This document shows, in pieces, positions 11,323 through 21,721 of a stretch of DNA of 64,000 nucleotides. Source of the DNA: Streptococcus oralis (GTDB taxonomy: Bacteria > Bacillota > Bacilli > Lactobacillales > Streptococcaceae); NCBI RefSeq assembly GCF_022749195.1, contig NZ_CP094226.1, forward strand, positions 1,142,001 to 1,206,000, in the 5' to 3' direction. The notes under the pieces are model-generated. The model was not told the DNA's origin, searched no databases, and saw only the letters and a list, made by a program, of their open reading frames with translations. Position numbers and translations under genes: made by a program. Position 1 is the first letter of the stretch; every line of letters starts with the position of its first letter.

Positions 11323-12309
11323 CTATTCTGTCCCTTCCTTCTTTTCTTCATTTTTAACTGAAGCTGGTTCATAAGCTCGTATGATTTGAGCGACAACTGG
11401 ATGGCGAACCACATCTTTGGCTGAAAAATGAACAAAGTCGATTTGGTGAATATTCTTAAGCTTTTCTTGAGCATCAATCAAACCGGACTTAACATTGCGT
11501 GGTAGGTCAATCTGGCTGATATCTCCATTGACAATCATCTTCGAATTAAAGCCTAAACGAGTCAGGAACATCTTCATCTGCATGATGGTCGTATTTTGTG
11601 CCTCATCTAAAATGACAAAGGCATCATCCAAGGTCCGCCCACGCATGTAGGCAAGGGGCGCGATTTCGATAATTTCACGCTCCATGAGACGGGTCGTCTG
11701 ATCTTTGCCGAGAATCTGATACAAGGCATCGTAAACTGGTCGAAGATAAGGATCCACCTTCTCCTTGAGATCACCTGGAAGAAATCCTAGACTCTCACCT
11801 GCTTCCACTGCTGGACGAGTCAGGATAATTCGCTTGACCTGCCCACGTTTAAGGGCCGTTACTGCCAAGGTCACTGCAAGAAAGGTCTTCCCTGTCCCTG
11901 CTGGCCCAATTCCAAAGGTCACATCATGCTGTTTGACACTATCCACATAAAGTTTTTGACCCAAGGTTTTGACACGGATGGGTTTCCCAGTATTGTCTTT
12001 AATAATTTCTTCTTCGTAAAGGGCGACAAACTTGTCAATTTCATCGTTTTTGACCATGCTAATCGCAGTCACCACATCTGGCGTGCCAACGGTCATTCCA
12101 CGATTTACCAAGACCATCAAAGCCTGAATAACCTGACGGGCTTCCTCACAGGTAGACTCTTCTCCGATAACCTGCACAATCTCCGTACGAGCATGAATCA
12201 CCACATCGAGCTCTTCTTCCATCAAACGAAGATGGCGCTCATTGGAACCAAAAAGATGGAACAAGTCATCTGGGTGACTTAGTTGAATGTCTATTGAATG
12301 TTCCTTCAA
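11323..12309 (-). CDS. PhoH-like ATPase (YbeZ/PhoH family)
   Basis: A 328-aa cytoplasmic P-loop ATPase. Walker A is GPAGTGKT (residues ~137-144), Walker B is VILDEAQN, and there is an N-terminal KH-like segment, as in PhoH/YbeZ proteins. Family members act in RNA metabolism near YbeY and the ribosome, but the exact reaction is not settled. The frame opens at a TTG at 12309 with GAGAGG about 9 bases upstream; no nearer ATG fits, so a TTG start is used. It lies alone between its own terminator and the YozE-like gene. Confidence 0.9.
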   Translation of the reverse strand: MKEHSIDIQLSHPDDLFHLFGSNERHLRLMEEELDVVIHARTEIVQVIGEESTCEEARQVIQALMVLVNRGMTVGTPDVVTAISMVKNDEIDKFVALYEEEIIKDNTGKPIRVKTLGQKLYVDSVKQHDVTFGIGPAGTGKTFLAVTLAVTALKRGQVKRIILTRPAVEAGESLGFLPGDLKEKVDPYLRPVYDALYQILGKDQTTRLMEREIIEIAPLAYMRGRTLDDAFVILDEAQNTTIMQMKMFLTRLGFNSKMIVNGDISQIDLPRNVKSGLIDAQEKLKNIHQIDFVHFSAKDVVRHPVVAQIIRAYEPASVKNEEKKEGTE

Positions 12310-12389
12310 ATAAAGAACCTCTCTAATCCGTTTATTTCTTTTTATTATAGCAAAGAGAACAATAAAATACTAGCCTCATCTCATTGTCT

Positions 12390-12605
12390 CTAGTGTTCTA
12401 AGTATTCTTGCCAGATGGCGTCAAAGTCTCCTAGGTTAAAAGAGAAGCTGGCATGCTCCTCCAAAAAGCGACTCACCTCATCAAAATCATCCGTGTGTTT
12501 TGGAAAGGCTGACTCCTCAAAAGCGAGGTCTGCCAAGATGGCTTTGGGACTGTTACTTTTAGGATTGCGCTCGGTCATGAGCCAAGTGTAAAATGATTTT
12601 CTCAA
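12390..12605 (-). CDS. YozE-like UPF0346 family protein
   Basis: A 71-aa protein matching the YozE/UPF0346 family (SFYxWLMTER start, [14 protein letters not shown] centre, [11 protein letters not shown] end), a small sterile-alpha-motif-like helical fold of unknown role. The start codon is a TTG that overlaps the TGA of the upstream gene (TTGA), so the two are translationally coupled. Confidence 0.88.
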   Translation of the reverse strand: MRKSFYTWLMTERNPKSNSPKAILADLAFEESAFPKHTDDFDEVSRFLEEHASFSFNLGDFDAIWQEYLEH

Positions 12606-13207
12606 TTCTTTCTCCTATCAAGAGTTTTTTGATGACACTTTTCTGATTCTTGAAAATTACTGGACTTAGCCTTTGATACGTAGTGGTTTATAAAATCTGT
12701 TTTAGCATCAGTATAGGCGTCTCGATTGTGTTCAAATTTTTTCCACAAACTTAGTTTTAATTCCTGATACGCTTGGGCAATATCTGGATGCTGGCAGAGA
12801 TAATCTCTAAAATAAATCTCGTCATGATCTCCCGTTATTCGCAAATGTAGATGAAAAACTTTCTCAGCAAATCCCTGCTCTGTATATCCTTTATTTAGCG
12901 AAATCCTGTTAGGACTCTCCGACATTACTAGCCAACCATTCTTCACCAATAAATCCCTAACTCTTGCTAAATCCTCTATTCTACCTACTTCTAACAGAAT
13001 ATCAACGATATTTTTGGCCCAAATATTAGGGATAGCAGTGCTACCGATATGTTCTATTCTTTTAATAACATTTGCACCCAATATTTTTTTCAGACTTGTT
13101 TTTTCCGATTCATACCAGTCTTTCCACTCTGACTTGTGCTCTACTAGAAAAATAGGAAAAAGTTGCCAGAGTTCCTCTAAACTCATTTCTTCAAGTTTCT
13201 TTATCAT
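12602..13207 (-). CDS. GrpB/UPF0157 nucleotidyltransferase-fold protein
   Basis: A 201-aa protein of the GrpB family (UPF0157). The hallmark [24 protein letters not shown] (residues ~51-74) carries the GS...D signature of the nucleotidyltransferase fold. The substrate is unknown. It overlaps the following YozE-like gene by four bases and starts just after cvfB. The C-terminal 20 residues are Lys/Ser-rich and may not be folded. Confidence 0.85.
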   Translation of the reverse strand: MIKKLEEMSLEELWQLFPIFLVEHKSEWKDWYESEKTSLKKILGANVIKRIEHIGSTAIPNIWAKNIVDILLEVGRIEDLARVRDLLVKNGWLVMSESPNRISLNKGYTEQGFAEKVFHLHLRITGDHDEIYFRDYLCQHPDIAQAYQELKLSLWKKFEHNRDAYTDAKTDFINHYVSKAKSSNFQESEKCHQKTLDRRKN

Positions 13208-13218
13208 GTCTATAAGGT

Positions 13219-14073
13219 TTAAATCAACTCTGTACCAAACTGGTCTTGCTTGATTTTACCAGCCTTCATCAAGCCACCGAGTGCTTTCTTGAACTGACCT
13301 TTAGAGATACCAAAGGTTGCCTTGATATCCTCAGGAGACGACTTATCATTCAAGGTCATGAAACCGCCATTGCTTTCCAAGTAGGTCAAAATCATCTGAG
13401 CATCATTTTCCAACATTTCAAAGGAACGTGGTTTGAGGGATAGGTTCAAGGTACGATCCACTTCACGGAAACCGATGACACGCGCATCTAGCACTTGCCC
13501 CAAACGTGGCTCTGCGTAGCGCTCACTTGGGTGAATGAAACCAAGCATGTTATTCTCTGGTAGGTATACAAAAGTTCCTGACAGCTTGAGACGGTAAACA
13601 ATGGCTGGCCAGTTTTGGTTCTGCATGTTGTTGTAGGCAGGACGAGCCAGACGTTGGAAGTCTTCCTGATACGCCAAAAGTCCCCAGATTCGGTCTTTCT
13701 TGTCCACTTCAAGACGGATGTAAAGTTTATCACCTTTCTTAGGCCAGAGTTCCTTGAGCTCAGGGAGGATATCGAGTGACACAACGATTTCCTTATCAGG
13801 TAGACCGGTATCGACAAAGACACCCAAGTCCTTTCGAACTTCTGTTACGGTTCCCCAACCAAATTGGTCCTGAGTGGCAGTCACTTCTATGGTTGTCAGA
13901 CGGAGCTTTTGCTTCATATCCGTGTAGGCAAAACCTTTGACCGTATCCCCTACTGTATGTTGGCCTTCTTCCTTGGCAAGGGCGTAAGTCTGACCATCCT
14001 TTTGCACAAAGTAAAAACGGTCATTTTCATCGATGATGAGTCCAACGATAAAACTTGCAAGATTTGTATTCAT
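13219..14073 (-). CDS. cvfB: CvfB, S1-like RNA-binding virulence regulator
   Basis: A 284-aa protein with tandem S1-like OB folds and a C-terminal winged helix, the CvfB architecture. S. aureus CvfB binds RNA and affects virulence gene expression. The ATG at 14073 (MNTNLASFIVG) is chosen over an in-frame ATG 39 bases upstream because it has an AAGGAAAT site at the right spacing and matches the family start. It lies 59 bp downstream of frr on the same strand. Confidence 0.88.
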   Translation of the reverse strand: MNTNLASFIVGLIIDENDRFYFVQKDGQTYALAKEEGQHTVGDTVKGFAYTDMKQKLRLTTIEVTATQDQFGWGTVTEVRKDLGVFVDTGLPDKEIVVSLDILPELKELWPKKGDKLYIRLEVDKKDRIWGLLAYQEDFQRLARPAYNNMQNQNWPAIVYRLKLSGTFVYLPENNMLGFIHPSERYAEPRLGQVLDARVIGFREVDRTLNLSLKPRSFEMLENDAQMILTYLESNGGFMTLNDKSSPEDIKATFGISKGQFKKALGGLMKAGKIKQDQFGTELI

Positions 14074-14132
14074 ATTTCCTTCTTTCGAATAAAACTCAGC
14101 CAGCAATGCCAACTGAGTTTTTCTGTTTATTT

Positions 14133-14690
14133 TTAGACTTCCAAGATTTCTTTTTCTTTATTGGCAGTCATGTCGTCGATGTGTTTCACAGCATCGTCTG
14201 TTACTTTTTGAATATCTTTTTCAAGAGTCTTCAATTCGTCTTCAGTGATTTCTTTTGCTTTTTCTTGTTTCTTAGCTTCATCCATAGCATCACGGCGGAT
14301 ATTGCGGACAGCCACTTTAGCATTTTCACCGACCTTCTTCACTTCTTTGGCAAGGTCACGACGAGTCTCTTCTGTAAGAGCAGGGATAACCAAGCGGATC
14401 ACAGAACCGTCATTAGCTGGTGTAATACCAAGATCAGAAGCGTTCAAGGCACGTTCGATGTCTTTCAATGAAGACTTGTCAAATGGTGTTACCAACAAAA
14501 CACGTGCTTCTGGAATAGTAATAGAAGCGATTTGGTTAAGAGGAGTTTCTACTCCATAGTATTCTACGTGGATTCGGTCTAGCAAGCTTGCATTGGCACG
14601 ACCGGCACGGATTCCACCAAATTCACGAGCAAGTGATTGGTGAGACTGGGTCATTCTCTCTTTAGCTTTTTCTACAATTGCATTAGCCAT
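14133..14690 (-). CDS. frr: Ribosome recycling factor
   Basis: 185 aa, the standard RRF length. RRF works with EF-G to split post-termination 70S ribosomes in the cytoplasm. Typical features are the N-terminal [20 protein letters not shown] helix, the [16 protein letters not shown] domain-II segment and a long C-terminal helix. The ATG at 14690 is used; a longer frame begins inside pyrH and has no family counterpart. It lies seven bases after pyrH, the usual pyrH-frr pairing. Confidence 0.97.
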   Translation of the reverse strand: MANAIVEKAKERMTQSHQSLAREFGGIRAGRANASLLDRIHVEYYGVETPLNQIASITIPEARVLLVTPFDKSSLKDIERALNASDLGITPANDGSVIRLVIPALTEETRRDLAKEVKKVGENAKVAVRNIRRDAMDEAKKQEKAKEITEDELKTLEKDIQKVTDDAVKHIDDMTANKEKEILEV

Positions 14691-14697
14691 AATTTTC

Positions 14698-15435
14698 TTA
14701 TTCCTTTTCTTCGATATTGTTTGAAACTGTTGTTCCGATATTTTCACCAAATACGACACGTTTGATGTTGCCTGGTTGGTTCATATTGAAGACAACCAAG
14801 TCAATGTCGTTGTCCATAGAGAGGGTTGAAGCAGTTGAGTCCATGATACGAAGACCTTTATTGATAACATCACGGTGGGTCAATTCTTCAAACTTAACGG
14901 CAGTTTTGTCTTTCTTAGGATCGGCATTGTAAACACCGTCTACGCCATTTTTAGCCATAAGGATGGCATCCGCTTCGATTTCAGCTGCACGAAGGGCTGC
15001 TGTTGTATCTGTTGAGAAGTAAGGTGAACCAATCCCAGCACCAAAGATAACGATACGACCCTTTTCAAGGTGGCGAAGGGCACGTCCACGTACATAAGGT
15101 TCTGCCACTTGTTGCATCGCAATGGCAGTTTGCACACGCGTATCGACACCAACTTGTTGCAATGAATCTGCCATCACAAGAGCATTCATCACGGTCCCAA
15201 GCATTCCAGTGTAATCTGCCTGAACACGGTCCATTCCTGCTTCTGCAGCAGGTTCCCCGCGCCAGAGATTTCCTCCACCAATAACAAGGGCAATTTCGAT
15301 ACCTAAGCTATGAACTTCTTGAATCTCTTTTGCGATTGTTTGAACTGTTTGGATATCAATCCCTACGCCACGTTCACCGGCAAGGGCTTCACCTGATAAC
15401 TTGATTAAAATACGTTTATACTTGGGATTCGCCAT
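14698..15435 (-). CDS. pyrH: UMP kinase
   Basis: 245 aa of the amino-acid-kinase fold; it phosphorylates UMP to UDP, feeding pyrimidine nucleotide synthesis. [12 protein letters not shown] start, IGGGNLWRG and MDSTAS/DLVVFNM nucleotide-binding segments are present. It has a good GGAGAG site and is directly followed by frr. It is allosterically controlled (GTP/UTP) in the family. Confidence 0.97.
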   Translation of the reverse strand: MANPKYKRILIKLSGEALAGERGVGIDIQTVQTIAKEIQEVHSLGIEIALVIGGGNLWRGEPAAEAGMDRVQADYTGMLGTVMNALVMADSLQQVGVDTRVQTAIAMQQVAEPYVRGRALRHLEKGRIVIFGAGIGSPYFSTDTTAALRAAEIEADAILMAKNGVDGVYNADPKKDKTAVKFEELTHRDVINKGLRIMDSTASTLSMDNDIDLVVFNMNQPGNIKRVVFGENIGTTVSNNIEEKE

Positions 15436-15518
15436 TTTTACTCTCCTTTTTTTATCCTACCTATTTTATCACAATTTCTAAGATTTTTATAGTATCATGA
15501 GCAATTCTTTCAAAAAAA

Positions 15519-16853
15519 TTAAACCGTTAAAAATTCCTCTAAGTCGGTAAGAGCACGCTCTGCAATTTTTTCATAACGAGCTTTTTTATCACGGATACGC
15601 TCGCCTTCCAACTCCTTGATAATCCCAAAATTGACATTCATCGGTTGGAAATGTTTGCTGTCCGCATGAGTGATGTAATGAGCTAGACTTCCGATCGCTG
15701 TGGTCTCTGGGAAGATTGCTTCACTTTCACCCTTGAAGAGACGAGCCGCGTTAATCCCCGCAACTAATCCTGAAGCTGCTGACTCAACATAGCCTTCCAC
15801 ACCCGTCATCTGACCAGCAAAGAAGAGGTTGGGTTGTTTCTTAGAACGATAGGTTTGCTCAAGAAGATTTGGTGAATCCATATAAGAATTGCGATGCATG
15901 ACCCCATAACGGACAAACTCAGCATTTTCAAGACCTGGAATCATTTGGAAGACACGCTTTTGTTCTCCCCATTTGAGGTGGGTTTGGAAACCGACGATAT
16001 TGTAGAGGCTACCAGCCGCATTGTCCTGACGAAGCTGGACAACTGCATACGGTGTTTTGAACTCCCCGTCACGAGGGCCTGTATAATCGTCTGGATACTC
16101 CAAACCGACTGGCTTCATCGGACCATAAAGCATGGTTTTAATGCCACGCTTGGCCATGACTTCGATAGGCATACAACCTTCAAAGTACTTTTCTTTTTCA
16201 AACGAATTCAGCGGTGCTTCTTCAGCATTGACCAAGGCTTCATGAAAATCCATAAATTCTTGTTTAGTCATTGGAGCGTTGAGATAGGCTGCTTCTCCCT
16301 TGTCATAACGAGACTTGAGATAGACCTTGCTCATATCGATAGTATTGACATCGACAATAGGCGCCGCTGCGTCGTAGAAATAGAATCCATCGCCGTCATT
16401 AAGGGCATGAATCTTCTCAGCTAGAGCATCGCTGGTCAAAGGACCAGTAGCAACCACTGTAATAACATCAGTCGGTAATTCTGTAATTTCATCACGAACC
16501 ACTTCAATCAAGGGATGATTGGCTACTTTTTCGGTCACCATTTGAGAGAAACCATCGCGGTCCACCGCAAGCGCCCCGCCTGCAGGAACACGTGTAGCTT
16601 CAGCAGATTCCAAAATGACAGAACCCAGGCGACGCATTTCTTCCTTGAGAAGTCCAACAGCATTGGTCAAAGCATCCCCACGCAAGGAATTGGAACAAAC
16701 CAATTCAGCAAAATTGTCTGTTTTGTGCTGAGGTGTTGACTTGACCCCACGCATTTCATAGAGTTTAACTGGAATACCGCGTTCTGCGATTTGGTAAGCT
16801 GCTTCAGAACCTGCCAAACCAGCACCGATAACATTGATATAAGATTGAGACAT
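15519..16853 (-). CDS. trmFO: TrmFO, folate/FAD-dependent tRNA uracil-5 methyltransferase
   Basis: 444 aa. It makes ribothymidine at U54 of tRNA using 5,10-methylene-THF and FADH2, a Gram-positive alternative to SAM-dependent TrmA. Dinucleotide-binding start [13 protein letters not shown], the [17 protein letters not shown] block and the C-terminal [19 protein letters not shown] flavin motif are all visible. The ATG at 16853 matches the family start; a longer frame to 16925 has no homology. AGAGG precedes it by about 10 bases. Confidence 0.96.
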   Translation of the reverse strand: MSQSYINVIGAGLAGSEAAYQIAERGIPVKLYEMRGVKSTPQHKTDNFAELVCSNSLRGDALTNAVGLLKEEMRRLGSVILESAEATRVPAGGALAVDRDGFSQMVTEKVANHPLIEVVRDEITELPTDVITVVATGPLTSDALAEKIHALNDGDGFYFYDAAAPIVDVNTIDMSKVYLKSRYDKGEAAYLNAPMTKQEFMDFHEALVNAEEAPLNSFEKEKYFEGCMPIEVMAKRGIKTMLYGPMKPVGLEYPDDYTGPRDGEFKTPYAVVQLRQDNAAGSLYNIVGFQTHLKWGEQKRVFQMIPGLENAEFVRYGVMHRNSYMDSPNLLEQTYRSKKQPNLFFAGQMTGVEGYVESAASGLVAGINAARLFKGESEAIFPETTAIGSLAHYITHADSKHFQPMNVNFGIIKELEGERIRDKKARYEKIAERALTDLEEFLTV

Positions 16854-16968
16854 GACACTAATACCTCTTTGGGTGGAACCTAAGTTCATATCAAAACAAG
16901 CTACTAGACTATTTGACACCCACAAATCTTTCTAAATTCATACTTGGTCCATTATACCAAAAAACTAA

Positions 16969-17008
16969 GTAAAAAGACAGACAGGAGAATTCCTGAATGT
17001 CTTTCAAA
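16969..17008 (-). terminator. Terminator after the lipoprotein gene
   Basis: Imperfect inverted repeat AAAGACAT.CAGGA / TCCTG.TGTCTTT followed by a T-run on the minus strand, just after the stop of the lipoprotein gene. Confidence 0.7.
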
Positions 17009-17010
17009 AA

Positions 17011-17958
17011 TTATTCTTTATTGAAACTGAATATCTTCCGACCCAGTTTTCTTTCATATTTTATACTAAAACGTACTTCAGTATTCTTAGGTAATTTTTC
17101 AATTTCAACTATTTGAGCAAGTACGTATTGAAAATCAGAATCAGTCCAATTGTCAATATCCTCATCAGTTAATTGAAGGTTTTGTTTTCGTACCTCTTTT
17201 ATATCAATGTCTATGTCAATACCAAAGGTAGAACGATTGTCAGCAACCCTTTTCAAAAGTAGATCACGATTACGAACAAGCGTCTCTTCATAAAGATTGT
17301 TGACTCTACTTGGGTCTAGGTCCTCAATTAAGGGAGTAAGTTCTTCTATATCCGTTTTCAAAATTGCTTCTCTTTTATCTCTCTCTTCAAGACGGGTTTT
17401 AGGGTTGCCGCTATATTCTTCTTTCGGTTTCAAAGAATAATAGGAGTCAAAGGAGTCCAATTCAACTGAGTTTTTAATATAAAGCTTCCTAATTGCATCA
17501 TCGCTTAAATATGTTGAAGTCAAGCTACCACTTTGAAGTAATATATTATAAGCTTCCTCAAGTCGGTCATAGTTCTCATCACCAGAAACATACTCCATTT
17601 CTAAACGGTAGACTGTTTTCTTGGAAAAACCAAAGAAAATTTTCTTTTCAACTTCTTTAAGTCTCGGATTGTATTTAAGGACTGGAGTGCTATCAACATA
17701 ATCTTTTTCAAAATCCACATAGACATCAACAAATTTCTTATTTCCTTTAATGTAAATTGGAGATCCCTGATAACCAAAGGTATCAGCTGTCGAGTATCCT
17801 TCTGCTTCTAACCCTGCAGCTTCTACTACAGAACGAATGTTTGAAATAGCTGTCTTAGCTAAATCACGATCGACTCTGTTGTTACATGCAGACAACATAA
17901 ATAATGTGAGAATAGGAAACAGTAAACCAATTACCTTCTTAATCACTTTGCTTTTCAT
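17011..17958 (-). CDS. Lipoprotein of unknown function
   Basis: A 315-aa secreted lipoprotein: hydrophobic signal peptide ending in the lipobox LSAC (Cys25). The mature part is highly charged, with no cysteine after the lipobox and no recognised enzyme motif. It sits between rsmI and trmFO in the position where pneumococcal genomes carry related hypothetical lipoproteins. Membrane attachment through lspA-processed lipid is inferred; the function is not known. Confidence 0.85.
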   Translation of the reverse strand: MKSKVIKKVIGLLFPILTLFMLSACNNRVDRDLAKTAISNIRSVVEAAGLEAEGYSTADTFGYQGSPIYIKGNKKFVDVYVDFEKDYVDSTPVLKYNPRLKEVEKKIFFGFSKKTVYRLEMEYVSGDENYDRLEEAYNILLQSGSLTSTYLSDDAIRKLYIKNSVELDSFDSYYSLKPKEEYSGNPKTRLEERDKREAILKTDIEELTPLIEDLDPSRVNNLYEETLVRNRDLLLKRVADNRSTFGIDIDIDIKEVRKQNLQLTDEDIDNWTDSDFQYVLAQIVEIEKLPKNTEVRFSIKYERKLGRKIFSFNKE

Positions 17959-18045
17959 TTCCCCTCCAAATAAGCATTCGTAGTAAAATACTTATGATTG
18001 CTATATTCACTTCGGGAAGAAGGCAAACTTCCCTGTTTAGTCATT

Positions 18046-18915
18046 TTATTGATTTTCTTCCCATTCGTGGTAGGCAGCGTAAAGTTGGCTTTTATTCCAC
18101 TGGTAGAGTTTCGCAACTTCCTTAATGGCTTGATTTTTCTTCATGCCTTGCTGGATACGAGCTTGGATTTCTGAAAACAAGTCCTCCTCGTCCTTTTCCT
18201 CCACATCCTGACTGGCACCTTCAACGATGAGAAGGCATTCGCCCTTGAGTGGCGTTTCAGCTATGCTTTCTAGTAGCTCTGAAATCTTTCCTCGTTGGTA
18301 TTCTTCATAGATTTTGGTCAATTCCCTGACCAAGACTACCGAGCGGTCACCGTAGACTTCTAGCATATTTTCCAATGTATCTGATACACGGTGGGGCGAT
18401 TCGTAGAAAATCTGAGTTTCTGGGTAATCTTTTTTTAAGTCGAAAAATTGCTTTTGCTGGCCTGATTTTCTCGGTAAGAAACCGTGAAAGATATGTGGTT
18501 GTGGAGCTAAACCACTGGCAATCAAAGCAGAAATCCCTGCAGAGGCACCCGGAACTGTCACTACTGCAATTTCTTCCTCAATAGCTGCCTTAACCAAATC
18601 ATGACCAGGGTCCGAGATACTAGGCAGACCCGCATCGGATACCTGAGCGATACTTTGTCCTGCTTTCAAGAAACCAATCAAATCAGGAATTTTTTCCTTG
18701 GCATTGTGCTCGTGAAAACTAATCTGCTTGGTGGAAATGTCAAAATGCTTGAGCAAAAGTCCTGTATTGCGCGTGTCCTCAGCTGCAATCCAGTCCACTT
18801 CTTTCAAGGTCTGAATGGCACGAAAGGTCATGTCATCTAGATTGCCAATCGGTGTTGCCACTAGATAAAGTTTGCCATATGGAGATTGTCCCTTAAAACT
18901 TTTTTGAATCTGCAT
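18046..18915 (-). CDS. rsmI: 16S rRNA (cytidine1402-2'-O)-methyltransferase
   Basis: 289 aa. RsmI 2'-O-methylates C1402 of 16S rRNA in the decoding centre. The tetrapyrrole-methylase fold shows LYLVATPIGNLDDMT, EDTRNTGLLLKHF and SDAGLPSISDPG, the SAM-binding segments. Only three bases separate it from yabA upstream, and it closes the tmk-holB-yabA-rsmI operon. Confidence 0.96.
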   Translation of the reverse strand: MQIQKSFKGQSPYGKLYLVATPIGNLDDMTFRAIQTLKEVDWIAAEDTRNTGLLLKHFDISTKQISFHEHNAKEKIPDLIGFLKAGQSIAQVSDAGLPSISDPGHDLVKAAIEEEIAVVTVPGASAGISALIASGLAPQPHIFHGFLPRKSGQQKQFFDLKKDYPETQIFYESPHRVSDTLENMLEVYGDRSVVLVRELTKIYEEYQRGKISELLESIAETPLKGECLLIVEGASQDVEEKDEEDLFSEIQARIQQGMKKNQAIKEVAKLYQWNKSQLYAAYHEWEENQ

Positions 18916-18917
18916 GC

Positions 18918-19235
18918 CTACTCCCTGTACAACAACTCGTCACAGAACATACATTCCTCGTCCTGCTCTCGGCGTTGTCCATAAAAATCATTACATACGT
19001 GAAAACCGTCCTTATAGATTCGACGGACGCTTTCACGAACATGCTTAGCCTTGACGGGAGTATCTGCTTCCACCTCGCCCAAGCGTTCGCGCAACTTACT
19101 ATTTTCCAAGCGAAGAGCTGTATTTTCCTCTACCAGGCTCTTGAGATTTTTCTTGATGGCTTCCACATCGGCCAAGGTCACCAGTAACTGTTGGGAAAAA
19201 TCATCCAGCGCGTCAAATAATTCTTTCTTGTCCAT
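18918..19235 (-). CDS. yabA: YabA, replication initiation control protein
   Basis: 105 aa. YabA bridges DnaA and the DnaN clamp and limits re-initiation. The N-terminal half is a leucine-zipper coiled coil; the C-terminal half holds the zinc site (HVCND...ECMFC). It lies between holB and rsmI, the conserved Firmicute position, linking it to clamp loading. Confidence 0.95.
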   Translation of the reverse strand: MDKKELFDALDDFSQQLLVTLADVEAIKKNLKSLVEENTALRLENSKLRERLGEVEADTPVKAKHVRESVRRIYKDGFHVCNDFYGQRREQDEECMFCDELLYRE

Positions 19236-19274
19236 AAACCAGCTCTTTCCTTTCTTTATCGTTCATTTTTGAGT

Positions 19275-20165
19275 TTATATTTCTTTCAAGACCAGATATT
19301 CCATGGCATTTTGAAAGCTAACATTGGCTTGCCACATTTTTCTGGCTTCTAGCAAATCTTGTAAAATCTGTCGAATCCTTGCTTGCAAGAGATCCTGCCC
19401 ACAGAGCACTTCGAGGATTCGCAAAACCTGATCTTGTTTTTCCTTGTCATCTGCCAAGCTGGCTAATTTAGCAACTTGGAGATAACTTTCTTTTTTCTCA
19501 GCTAATAACCAGGTCAGCAAGCGTTCACTCTCATCCACCAAGGTCCAAAAACTAGCCTGATTGACCAACTTTTCAGCTTCAGCACGCGATTGACTAAACT
19601 GAGCTAAAAGAGTTGCTTTTTTCTTGACCAGACCTGCTTGTTCTAATTGATGGATGAGCTTTTCTTCTTGCTTTTTAAAATGGAAAATCTGGGTCCGACT
19701 TCGGATAGTTGGCAAGATTTTTTCCTCATCGCTGGTCAAGAAGAAAATATAAACTTCACTCTGGGGTTCTTCGATGACCTTGAGCAGAGAATTAGCTGCG
19801 TTTGGATGCATTTTCTCAGCTTGCTCGATAATAAAAATCTGTTGTTGGCTTTCAATCCCTGCTTGAGAAAACTGGCCCACCAATTCCCGAATACGTTCTG
19901 TCTTGATGACCTGATTGACTGGCTTAATCAAGGTAACATCTGGAAACTCTTCCTGTTCAATCAGCTTGCAGTTTCGGCATTTCTCACATGGTAAAACGCC
20001 TACTTTATCCGTACAAAAGAGGCTCTTAGCCAAAAACTGCGCCATTTCCAAGCTTCCAAAGAAACCTGAAAAGAGATAGGCGTGATTGAGCTGGTCTTGT
20101 TCTAGGATACGGACAAAGCGGTCAAACTGGTCTGGCTGCCAAGCCTTTAATTCTTCTTGTTTCAT
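19275..20165 (-). CDS. holB: DNA polymerase III subunit delta'
   Basis: 296 aa, AAA+ clamp-loader subunit. The zinc module has C...CEKCRNC near residue 50-65; the sensor 1 region is [13 protein letters not shown], and SRTQIFHF follows. Like other delta' subunits it lacks a functional Walker A. It overlaps the end of tmk by four bases, so the two are translationally coupled. Confidence 0.95.
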   Translation of the reverse strand: MKQEELKAWQPDQFDRFVRILEQDQLNHAYLFSGFFGSLEMAQFLAKSLFCTDKVGVLPCEKCRNCKLIEQEEFPDVTLIKPVNQVIKTERIRELVGQFSQAGIESQQQIFIIEQAEKMHPNAANSLLKVIEEPQSEVYIFFLTSDEEKILPTIRSRTQIFHFKKQEEKLIHQLEQAGLVKKKATLLAQFSQSRAEAEKLVNQASFWTLVDESERLLTWLLAEKKESYLQVAKLASLADDKEKQDQVLRILEVLCGQDLLQARIRQILQDLLEARKMWQANVSFQNAMEYLVLKEI

Positions 20166-20800
20166 TTAGCCAAGCCCATTCTATCAAACAAGACAGCCTT
20201 GGTAGTTTCCACAACTTGTTCCAAAGGGAGACTAGCATCAATCTTGACAATGCGATTTCCTTCTTTGTCCAGAAGAGAAAGGTAGCCTTGACGGACTTTT
20301 TTATGCAAGTCCAACCCTTCCAAGTCCAAACGATTGACCTCCCGGTCACTATTAGCAGCAATGCGAGCCAGTCCCTCTTCCACCTCAATGTCAAAATAAA
20401 GTGTCAAATCGGGTTTGAGGCCATCTGTAGCAAAATGATTGAGCCAGTCAATGGCTTCAATGTCCAAGCCACGACCAAATCCCTGATAAGCAACAGAACT
20501 ATCGATGAAGCGGTCCATAATGACCAACTTGCCAGCTTCAAGGGCTGGAAGAACTTTTTCCACCAAATGCTGTCTGCGACTGGCGATATAGAGAAGGAGT
20601 TCTGTCTTAGCATCCATCTGAGTATGACTTGGATCTAAAATCACTTCCCGAATCTTCTCCCCAATCAAGACTCCGCCTGGCTCACGGGTCGTCAGCACCT
20701 CTACTCCGTTTTCCTCTAAAATTGGGAGTAGAGCCTCTAAAACACTGGTCTTGCCTGCTCCCTCTGGTCCCTCAAGAGAGACTAAAAATCCTTTTGACAT
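20162..20800 (-). CDS. tmk: Thymidylate kinase
   Basis: 212 aa. It phosphorylates dTMP to dTDP. P-loop [15 protein letters not shown] and [12 protein letters not shown] motifs are all intact. It starts the tmk-holB-yabA-rsmI run. Confidence 0.97.
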   Translation of the reverse strand: MSKGFLVSLEGPEGAGKTSVLEALLPILEENGVEVLTTREPGGVLIGEKIREVILDPSHTQMDAKTELLLYIASRRQHLVEKVLPALEAGKLVIMDRFIDSSVAYQGFGRGLDIEAIDWLNHFATDGLKPDLTLYFDIEVEEGLARIAANSDREVNRLDLEGLDLHKKVRQGYLSLLDKEGNRIVKIDASLPLEQVVETTKAVLFDRMGLAK

Positions 20801-20888
20801 GTCTAACTCATTTCTTTTTTTCTACCTTCTATTCTATCAAAAAAATAGGTTTTTGTGACAATCTTTTTGCGTCTTCTCCATTCAATCG

Positions 20889-20921
20889 ATCATAAAAGAG
20901 GTTGGGAGTCAACCAACCTCT
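20889..20921 (-). terminator. Terminator after proC
   Basis: Stem AAGAGGTTGG / CCAACCTCTT with a 7-base loop, overlapping the proC stop codon. It separates the proline operon from tmk. Confidence 0.8.
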
Positions 20922-21718
20922 TATTTACCTAGTTCTTGTGTTCGTTTATAGGCTTGATGAACTGCGTCCATGACTGTTCCTCTAAAGGCATGTTCTTCCA
21001 GACTTGCTACACCAGCGATAGTCGAACCTCCTGGGCTACAAACTTGGTCTTTCAAGACTCCAGGATGTTGCTGACTTTCGAGGACCATTTGTCCAGCGCC
21101 GACTACTGTCTGGGCTGCCATTTTCAAAGCCATTTCTCGTGGCAATCCTGTCTGTACACCCGCATCTGCCAAAGCCTCGATAAAGAGATAGACAAAAGCT
21201 GGTCCACAACCTGCGAGACCTGTCGCCGCATCGATTAAACTATCTCTCAGCTCAACCAAGAGACCAGCCTTGGCTAATAATTGACAAAAGAGTTCACTGT
21301 CCTCAGCACGACAATTTGCTGACATGGCATAACTAATCACTCCTTGCCCGATAGCCACTGGAGTATTGGGCATGATGCGAATGATTCGGTGGTGACTGGG
21401 AAGAAGTCTAGCCAGTTTTTCCAAGGTCAATCCAGCTGCCATGGAAATCAAAAGAAGACTCTCTCTTTTTCCAAGGATGGTCTGGTATTGAGAAAGCAAG
21501 TCTGAGAACTGAGCAGGCTTAACACCTAGAAAAATCACATCTGCTTCTGCAAAAATTTCTTCATTGCTGGAAGCCTGACCGCCGAAGTTGGCGATGAAAG
21601 CATCTACTTTTGCTTGACTACGATTGGCAAGGAGAATCTGAGCACCCATCTTGGCCTGCCAGACAGCCTTGGCCAAGCTAGCTCCCATATTCCCCAAGCC
21701 GATAAATCCAATCTTCAT
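20921..21718 (-). CDS. proC: Pyrroline-5-carboxylate reductase
   Basis: 265 aa. Last step of proline synthesis, reducing pyrroline-5-carboxylate with NAD(P)H. Rossmann start GFIGLGNMGASLAKA and the C-terminal QVCSPGGSTIAGVASLE signature are seen. It follows proA by three bases. Confidence 0.97.
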   Translation of the reverse strand: MKIGFIGLGNMGASLAKAVWQAKMGAQILLANRSQAKVDAFIANFGGQASSNEEIFAEADVIFLGVKPAQFSDLLSQYQTILGKRESLLLISMAAGLTLEKLARLLPSHHRIIRIMPNTPVAIGQGVISYAMSANCRAEDSELFCQLLAKAGLLVELRDSLIDAATGLAGCGPAFVYLFIEALADAGVQTGLPREMALKMAAQTVVGAGQMVLESQQHPGVLKDQVCSPGGSTIAGVASLEEHAFRGTVMDAVHQAYKRTQELGK

Positions 21719-21721
21719 CTC

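Noticed and set aside
14691..14759. Longer frr frame starting inside pyrH
   Set aside because: RRF begins at [13 protein letters not shown]; the extension is antisense-free but unrelated.
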